NCBI GenBank assembly: GCA_036496265.1
Contig: DASXLL010000187.1
Location: 1-10,253, forward strand
From: CAYLLN01 sp036496265
Lineage (GTDB): Bacteria; Planctomycetota; Planctomycetia; Pirellulales; Pirellulaceae
DNA length: 10,253 bases
Reading direction: 5' to 3'
Shown here: piece by piece, positions 6,601 to 10,253 of the stretch
How the letters are laid out: each line of letters opens with the position of its first letter
Numbering within the stretch: the first letter of the stretch is position 1
Translations under genes and position numbers: made by a program
Notes under the pieces: generated by a model
The model's database searches: none
What the model was told of the DNA's origin: nothing
What the model saw: the letters and a program-made list of their open reading frames with translations, nothing else

Positions 6601-7701
6601 CCAAGTCGATCGCCGGACACGAATCTCGCGGATATCACAGCGCAGGTGGCGGCAAATCAGCAAGGAGTCTCCGACCTGCAAAAAATGGTGGAACGGTATT
6701 CGCTGCCGGTGGTGCAGGCGTATATGCGGCATATTCAAGAGGCGGCGGAGCGGAAAATGCGGGCGGCACTGGCCAGGTTGACTCCTGGGCGTCGCGAATT
6801 CACCGACCACATGGACGATGGAACGCCGATTCAGGTGACGGTTACGATCCATGATGAGTCGGCGACGATTGATTTCACGGGTACGGGGCCGGTGTCGGCT
6901 GGTAATCTGAATGCGAATCGATCCATCGTCACGGCGGCGGTCATGTACGTGTTGCGGCTGTTGATTGGTGAAGACATCCCGCTGAATCAAGGTGTGCTCA
7001 AACCCATCAAAATTGTTTTACCAGTCTGCCTGCTGAACCCTATCAACACTGCTTCAGGCTCGGCGGGAGCCTCGCCCTCCCAGTTGGGAGTCTCGCCCGC
7101 CCATTTAGGAGCCTCGCCCTCCCAGTTGCCGGCCGTTGTTGGGGGGAATGTGGAGACGTCGCAGCGGGTTGTGGATGTGCTGCTGGGTGCTTTTGGGTTG
7201 GCGGCGGCGAGTCAGGGGACGATGAATAATTTGCTGTTTGGTGATGAGACTTTTGGGTATTACGAGACGATTTGTGGCGGTAGCGGGGCTACGGCTGAGG
7301 CTGACGGCGCGGATGCCGTGCATACCCATATGACGAACACGCGGCTGACTGATCCGGAAGTACTCGAATCCCGATATCCAGTGCGTCTGCGTGAATTTTC
7401 GATTCGCTGTGGGTCAGGTGGTGCAGGGGAATATCGGGGCGGCGATGGCATCATACGACGATTGGAGTTTTTGAAGCCGCTGACGTTGTCGATTTTGTCG
7501 CAGCGACGGGGGCCGTATGCGCCTTATGGACTGGACGGCGGAAAACCGGGGGGGCTCGGAAGCAATTGCCTGAAACGTGCGGACGGGGCTGAGGAGGTTT
7601 TAGGCAATCTTGTGCAGACCGAGGTCAGGGCAGGTGATGTTTTGACAATTGAAACTCCTGGCGGTGGTGGATTTGGCGAGTCGCTGCGCGCTAAAGTTTG
7701 A
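3625..7701 (+). CDS. Fused HyuA-HyuB 5-oxoprolinase/hydantoinase family protein
   Basis: This single 1358-residue chain joins an ATP-binding HyuA half and a HyuB half, as in eukaryotic-type 5-oxoprolinase (about 1290 residues). That enzyme uses ATP to open 5-oxo-L-proline to glutamate in the cytoplasm; a related hydantoin or amide substrate is possible. HyuA evidence: DVGGTFTD at 8-15, GTTRGTNALL after it, DMGGTSTD at 358-365 (actin-like ATPase signatures), and AGADPGPACYGRGG at 418-431. HyuB starts near 794 and shows TNDPYRGGSHLPD (878-890), SRAHHAEIGGITPG (938-951) and GGGGFG at the C-terminus. Five repeat-derived in-frame inserts explain much of the extra length: residues 471-500, about 590-603, about 780-791, 901-930 and 1148-1168. 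They sit in linkers and leave the visible motifs intact. The start has no clear Shine-Dalgarno, but the next codons begin the ATPase motif at the usual distance. Exact substrate is unproved. Confidence 0.9.
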   Translation: MTWQFWLDVGGTFTDCLARTPDGKLLRRKVLSSGVTKGRPAAGSTTSLICDSGRDEPDSFWRGYGVRLVDALGEIVAVSTIENSSRGQLVVKSLSQRAGHSPLTTCQILGYGYELVSPEEAPLLAIRLFRGLGLGDTIPPCTVRLGTTRGTNALLTWRGAKTAFVTTRGFADILKIGYQNRPKLFELNIKKAEPLFAAVAEIDERVAADGGVIQAPTEAQIRGELVRLKQSGIESLAICLLNSYANPLHEQMVEQIARDVGFEEISVSSCVSPLMKIVPRGDTTVVDAYLNPVLRSYVERLAKSLPGSDVGLMTSAGGLARAGSFTGKDSLLSGPAGGVVGFSKAAEAAGFAKAIGFDMGGTSTDVSRYDGRYEYEFETEKAGVRVVAPMLAIETVAAGGGSICKFDGMKLVVGPDSAGADPGPACYGRGGPLTVTDCNLLLGRLVPEQFPFPLDVEAARKRLAEVVEMICREGPPWPSEAGETIVVCKASNATEGVRYSAMELAAGFLQIANANMAAAIRSISLAKGYDPREYCLVAFGAAGPQHACAVAAELGITRIMIHPDAGVLSALGIGMADVVKHRSAAVYRGLEGERGRGGEGERVAADGLESDFADLEARARAEVVAESISADRVEVRRSLDVRYQGTDAALRVPQPEDHDYAAAFAAAHQRLYGYMHENRLLEVVAARVEAVGRSTAALAASQRIGPVEMEAEASHEMVIAGQVKMVPLYHREKLRPGVLLSGPAIVVEPLTTIIVDPGWEATVLTGGDLLMESISAAATIPHSALRTPHSDTADPIMLELFNNHLTAIATQMGITLRNTSMSVNVKERLDFSCAIFTADGDLVVNAPHIPVHLGAMSKTVKQIIADNPRMQPGDVFVTNDPYRGGSHLPDVTVVTPVFEFCREGPPWPSASDEAARIREARNATEGVPYSSPLFFTASRAHHAEIGGITPGSMPPFSKNLGEEGVLIRNFKLIDAGHSRFDELRELLTSGPYPSRSPDTNLADITAQVAANQQGVSDLQKMVERYSLPVVQAYMRHIQEAAERKMRAALARLTPGRREFTDHMDDGTPIQVTVTIHDESATIDFTGTGPVSAGNLNANRSIVTAAVMYVLRLLIGEDIPLNQGVLKPIKIVLPVCLLNPINTASGSAGASPSQLGVSPAHLGASPSQLPAVVGGNVETSQRVVDVLLGAFGLAAASQGTMNNLLFGDETFGYYETICGGSGATAEADGADAVHTHMTNTRLTDPEVLESRYPVRLREFSIRCGSGGAGEYRGGDGIIRRLEFLKPLTLSILSQRRGPYAPYGLDGGKPGGLGSNCLKRADGAEEVLGNLVQTEVRAGDVLTIETPGGGGFGESLRAKV
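5034..5123 (+). repeat. 90-bp palindromic element, copy 1, inside oxoprolinase CDS
   Basis: The element has 27-nt terminal arms at 5035-5061 and 5096-5122, complementary at about 20 of 27 positions, plus an outer C/G pair. The left arm starts TGTAGGGAAGG. It differs by one base from the left arm of the copy at 6324-6413, and the right arms agree at 24 of 27. Both copies are 90 bp. Here it encodes residues 471-500, beginning CREGPPWPS and ending NATEGVRYS, between VVEM and MELAAGF, a short linker in the family. Confidence 0.9.
5394..5431 (+). repeat. 38-nt polypurine tract with five G-runs, inside CDS
   Basis: Positions 5394-5431 contain only G and A. G-runs of 5, 3, 5, 5 and 3 (5397-5401, 5407-5409, 5413-5417, 5421-5425, 5429-5431) are separated by AGAGA or AGA, so the coding strand could form a G-quadruplex, and the duplex could form triplex DNA. 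In frame it encodes a G/E/R-rich segment (about residues 590-603, with GERGRGGEGER) in a loop of the HyuA half. Confidence 0.85.
5962..5996 (+). repeat. 7-bp tandem repeat at HyuA/HyuB junction
   Basis: Heptamers ATTCCGC, ATTCCGC, ACTCCGC, ACTCCGC and a degenerate ATTCGGA follow each other without gaps. In frame they encode about residues 780-791 (IPHSALRTPHSD). They lie just before the conserved HyuB start DPIMLELF, so the repeat forms or lengthens the linker between the two fused halves. Confidence 0.85.
6324..6413 (+). repeat. 90-bp palindromic element, copy 2, inside oxoprolinase CDS
   Basis: The terminal arms at 6325-6351 and 6386-6412 are complementary at 24 of 27 positions, plus an outer C/G pair, so this is the better-preserved copy. 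It encodes residues 901-930, beginning CREGPPWPS like the first copy and in the same phase, and ending NATEGVPYS. It interrupts the HyuB half between VTPVFEF and PLFFTASR, where family members normally run on with only a few residues, so an insertion origin is clear. Confidence 0.92.
7065..7127 (+). repeat. 21-bp tandem repeat, three copies, inside CDS
   Basis: Units at 7065-7085, 7086-7106 and 7107-7127 are each 21 bp. Units 1 and 3 differ only in the first base; unit 2 is more diverged. Read in frame they give GASPSQL, GVSPAHL, GASPSQL (residues 1148-1168). The array precedes PAVVGGNVETSQ, a conserved HyuB segment, and replaces a short linker. Confidence 0.92.
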
Positions 7702-7728
7702 AGTTTTTTCATTACGGAGGGCTTTAGC

Positions 7729-7791
7729 ATGAGTTGTAAGGTGTTGGAGGTTACGGAGTTTGGAATTTGGGTCGTATTGCCTCTGCGCTAA
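7729..7791 (+). CDS. Candidate 20-residue small ORF or gene remnant
   Basis: ATG 7729 follows GGAGG (7716-7720) with an 8-nt spacer, the best Shine-Dalgarno in the window. It encodes MSCKVLEVTEFGIWVVLPLR and then TAA. I do not recognise it. A shift of frame near the stop would continue into an open frame reaching 7978, so it could equally be the start of a decayed gene. The ribosome binding site is suggestive only. Confidence 0.25.
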   Translation: MSCKVLEVTEFGIWVVLPLR

Positions 7792-7895
7792 ACTTAAGCG
7801 CGACTTTAGTGGGTACGCTGAAGTCGTAACTGCTGAATTGTCAAAGAACGATGCCGCCAAGTTGGCAGACGAAGCGACCAACCAGCAATGGACAG

Positions 7896-7923
7896 CAAAT
7901 AGTATACCAAAGTATAGTATTTG
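7896..7923. repeat. AT-rich inverted repeat upstream of GH2 gene
   Basis: CAAATAGTATAC (7896-7907) and GTATAGTATTTG (7912-7923) are inverted with one mismatch around CAAA. It is 98 bp before the GH2 start, in otherwise GC-richer DNA. An operator or promoter element is possible, but nothing else supports this. Confidence 0.5.
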
Positions 7924-8021
7924 GCGGAATTCAAATCGCAGGCTGTTGCTCCTTGCTGGGTTAGGGTGCGTGCGGTAGCGTAAGCAAGCGGTTTTGTTGG
8001 GTTTCTGGCGAGGAGCTTTTC

Positions 8022-10253
8022 ATGCGTCACGGTTATTGGGTGGTTTGTCTCGTCTGGGCATTGGCCCGCGTTCTTTCGCTTCAGGCTGCGGATTGGAAGG
8101 CGGCGGAAGGACCGCTGATGACGCGGTGGGCGAAGGAGGTGACGCCGGCGAATGTGCATCAGGAATATCCACGGCCGCAGATGGTGCGGGAGAAGTGGAC
8201 TAACCTCAATGGGCTGTGGGATTATGCGGTAAAGCCGGCGGGGCAGGGGGCCAGCGCGCCGGAGAAATATGACGGGCAAATTCTCGTCCCGTTTCCGATT
8301 GAGTCGGCGTTGTCGGGCGTGATGAAGCGGATCGAGCCGACGGACACGCTGTGGTACCACCGCACGTTTAAAGTGCCAGAGTTGAAAGATGGCCGGCGGT
8401 TGCTGCTGCATTTTGGGGCGGTGGATTGGAAATGCGCGGTGTTGGTCAACGGCAAAAAAGTCGGTGATCATACGGGCGGTTACGATCCGTTCACTTTCGA
8501 TGTGACGGATGCGCTCGATAAGTCGAAGGCGGAGCAACAATTGGTCGTGCAAGCCGCCGATCCGACGGATACGAATTGGCAGCCGCGGGGTAAGCAGGTT
8601 GAGAATCCGAAAGGCATCTGGTACACGCCAACGACGGGGATTTGGCAGACGGTGTGGTTGGAGGAAGTGCCGGCTGCTTACATCGACGGTTTGCAAATCA
8701 CTCCTGACTTGGACAAAGGTGAAGTTCGCATTCTTGTCAACGTTGCCGGGCCAAAAGAGGGGCGCGGAATTTCAGCCTTGAATAAAGGAAACGGCCTTTC
8801 CCTTACCACGGATCGCAGCGAGGACGGCCAATTCCGCCTCACGTTCAAAGGTGCGAAGCCGTGGACGCCGGACAATCCGCAACTCTACGACTTCGAAGTC
8901 AGCATCACGGAGAACAATCGGCCGGTCGATACCGTCAAGAGTTACTTCGCGATGCGCAAAATCTCGCTCGGCAAGGATGAACATGGCGTGACGCGGATGA
9001 TGCTGAACAATAAGCCTTTGTTTCATTGGGGGCCGCTGGATCAGGGGTTTTGGCCGGATGGTTTATACACCGCGCCGACGGATGCGGCGATGAAGTATGA
9101 TTTGGAAGTGACGAAGCAGCTTGGGTTCAACATGATTCGCAAGCATGTGAAGGTTGAGCCGGCGCGGTGGTATTACTATTGCGACCAGATGGGGATCATG
9201 GTGTGGCAGGATATGCCGAGCGGCGACAAAAATCCGCCGTGGAGCCCGCTGGGCATTCACAACGGGAAGCAAATCGAACGCTCGCAGGAATCGGCTGATA
9301 ATTTTCGGCACGAGTGGAAGAACATCATGGATTCGTTGATGCACTTCCCATCGATCGTCGTGTGGGTGCCGTTTAACGAAGCTTGGGGCCAGTTCGACAC
9401 GGTCGGCGTGACGGAATGGACGACGAAGCATGACCCTTCTCGATTGGTGAATTGCGCCAGCGGTGGGAATGATTTTCCGGTTGGCGACATCAGCGATCTG
9501 CATCGCTATCCGGGGCCGACGATTCCGGCGCTGGAAGAAAAACGGGCCGCGGTGCTCGGCGAATTCGGCGGCTTGGGCTTGCCGCTAGAAGGGCATACGT
9601 GGCAGGCGACGAAGAATTGGGGTTACCGGTCGTTCGAGACGAAGGAGGCGCTGAACGATGCGTATGCGGTGCTCATTCGGCGACTGCATCCGCTGATCGG
9701 CAAGGGGCTATGTGCCGCCGTTTATACACAGACGACCGATGTCGAAGTGGAAGTCAATGGTTTTCTGACCTACGACCGCGAAGTGCTGAAGTTTGATCAG
9801 CAAAAGACGGCTGCTCTGAGCAAGAAGTTGTTTCAGCCGGCGCCGCAGGAGCTCGTCGTTGTTCCGACGGCGCTGGAAAAGGCGCAAACATGGCGCTATA
9901 CGTTGGATAAGCCGGGCGAGGGTTGGGAGAAGCCGGATTTCAATGATTCGGCTTGGAAAGAGGGGGAGGGCGGCTTTGGCGAGCCCTCGACGCCGGGGAG
10001 CAAGGTGCGGACGAATTGGAAGACGCCGGATATTTGGCTGCGGCGAACGATCGAGTTGCCGAGCGGGCCGGTGGAGGGGCTGTCGATCAACATTCATCAC
10101 GATGAAGACGCCGAGGTTTATATCAACGGCGTGCAGGCGATCGCGATGCGGGGCTATATCACCGAATACGTGCCGCAGCCGTTGGATGCGAAGGCGCTGG
10201 CGGCGGTTAAGGCTGGGAAGAATGTGATCGCGGTACATTGCAAGCAGACGGGC
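8022..10253 (+). CDS. Secreted GH2 glycoside hydrolase, 3' end beyond window
   Basis: An open frame of 744 codons runs from ATG 8022 to the last base, so the C-terminus is missing. AGGAG at 8011-8015, 6 nt upstream, fixes the start. Residues 1-23 look like a Sec signal peptide (MRH, a hydrophobic core, then LQAAD), so it acts outside the cytoplasm. A GH2 sugar-binding beta-sandwich covers about 50-205 (LWYHRTFKVP, GGYDPFTFDVT), an Ig-like domain about 210-315, and a TIM barrel from about 335 (IRKHVKVEPARWYYYCDQMG, VWQDMPS). The probable acid/base is Glu453 in PFNEAWGQ and the probable nucleophile is Glu514 in LGEFGG. A further beta-sandwich-like module begins near 620 (GWEKPDFNDSAWKEG, DAEVYINGV). 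Beta-galactosidase-like or another GH2 specificity cannot be told from sequence alone. Confidence 0.9.
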   Translation, partial: MRHGYWVVCLVWALARVLSLQAADWKAAEGPLMTRWAKEVTPANVHQEYPRPQMVREKWTNLNGLWDYAVKPAGQGASAPEKYDGQILVPFPIESALSGVMKRIEPTDTLWYHRTFKVPELKDGRRLLLHFGAVDWKCAVLVNGKKVGDHTGGYDPFTFDVTDALDKSKAEQQLVVQAADPTDTNWQPRGKQVENPKGIWYTPTTGIWQTVWLEEVPAAYIDGLQITPDLDKGEVRILVNVAGPKEGRGISALNKGNGLSLTTDRSEDGQFRLTFKGAKPWTPDNPQLYDFEVSITENNRPVDTVKSYFAMRKISLGKDEHGVTRMMLNNKPLFHWGPLDQGFWPDGLYTAPTDAAMKYDLEVTKQLGFNMIRKHVKVEPARWYYYCDQMGIMVWQDMPSGDKNPPWSPLGIHNGKQIERSQESADNFRHEWKNIMDSLMHFPSIVVWVPFNEAWGQFDTVGVTEWTTKHDPSRLVNCASGGNDFPVGDISDLHRYPGPTIPALEEKRAAVLGEFGGLGLPLEGHTWQATKNWGYRSFETKEALNDAYAVLIRRLHPLIGKGLCAAVYTQTTDVEVEVNGFLTYDREVLKFDQQKTAALSKKLFQPAPQELVVVPTALEKAQTWRYTLDKPGEGWEKPDFNDSAWKEGEGGFGEPSTPGSKVRTNWKTPDIWLRRTIELPSGPVEGLSINIHHDEDAEVYINGVQAIAMRGYITEYVPQPLDAKALAAVKAGKNVIAVHCKQTG

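Larger units (their letters stand above)
7702..8021. other. Gap between oxoprolinase and GH2 gene, no firm gene
   Basis: This 320-bp stretch holds no gene I can recognise. GCTAAAG (7690-7696, overlapping the end of the oxoprolinase gene) is reversed as CTTTAGC at 7722-7728, with TTTTTT in its loop. A short ORF with a strong ribosome binding site follows. GCGCT/AGCGC (7785-7789/7797-7801) forms a 5-bp hairpin. Another frame from TTG 7760 to 7978 stays open with a plausible composition (KNDAAKLADEA) but no recognised family. An AT-rich inverted repeat lies at 7896-7923. The last part is the leader of the GH2 gene. I see no convincing rho-independent terminator. Confidence 0.5.

Noticed and set aside
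5941..6990. 349-residue minus-strand ORF, rich in R and H
   Set aside because: It is a shadow of the oxoprolinase gene: composition is typical of antisense translation and there are no domain motifs.
3625..7701. Two separate genes hyuA and hyuB with a sequencing-joined frame
   Set aside because: The frame is open throughout, with no stop or new ribosome binding site at the junction, and fused forms are well known in the family.
7806..8696. 296-residue minus-strand ORF over the gap and GH2 start
   Set aside because: Its composition (R, H, P, L rich) is that of an antisense frame, it overlaps the well-supported GH2 gene, and no family is recognisable.

Overview
The window looks like chromosomal DNA from a planctomycete, probably of the Pirellula group. 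This is inferred from the gene set and the style of the DNA: tig followed by two tandem clpP genes, a one-chain HyuA-HyuB oxoprolinase, a secreted GH2 glycosidase, and many short palindromic or tandem repeats. No marker gene settles the taxon. All recognised genes lie on the + strand.

Layout. A tRNA-Gly(GCC) gene (72-144) is followed by a 16-bp inverted repeat and a spaced direct repeat. Next come trigger factor (tig, 323-1825), a first ClpP (2112-2735), a second ClpP (2926-3540) and a 1358-residue fused 5-oxoprolinase/hydantoinase (3625-7701). About 320 bp with no firm gene follow; they hold a 20-codon ORF with a strong Shine-Dalgarno and an AT-rich inverted repeat. The window ends inside a signal-peptide-bearing GH2 glycoside hydrolase (8022 to the edge, 744 codons, 3' end missing).

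How the genes fit together. Trigger factor and the two ClpP subunits form a protein-quality-control cluster: nascent-chain folding plus ATP-dependent proteolysis. Both ClpPs keep a Ser-His-Asp triad and probably assemble together. No clpX follows. The oxoprolinase opens 5-oxoproline (or a related cyclic amide) with ATP and may simply be a neighbour. The GH2 enzyme is probably a separate exported polysaccharide- or glycoside-degrading function.

Most notable signal. Repeats fill the gaps between the genes and also sit inside the oxoprolinase gene. That gene carries two copies of a 90-bp palindromic element (5034-5123 and 6324-6413), both read in the same frame and each adding 30 residues. It also carries a 38-nt polypurine, G4-capable tract, a 7-bp tandem repeat at the HyuA/HyuB junction, and a 21-bp x 3 tandem repeat coding a 7-residue period. 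The ORF stays open through all of them. This resembles the coding-region palindromic elements known from Rickettsia (RPE) and is the best candidate here for something under-described. The gaps tig-clpP1 and clpP1-clpP2 hold two diverged copies of another long hairpin family, and clpP2-oxoprolinase holds a third, unrelated hairpin.
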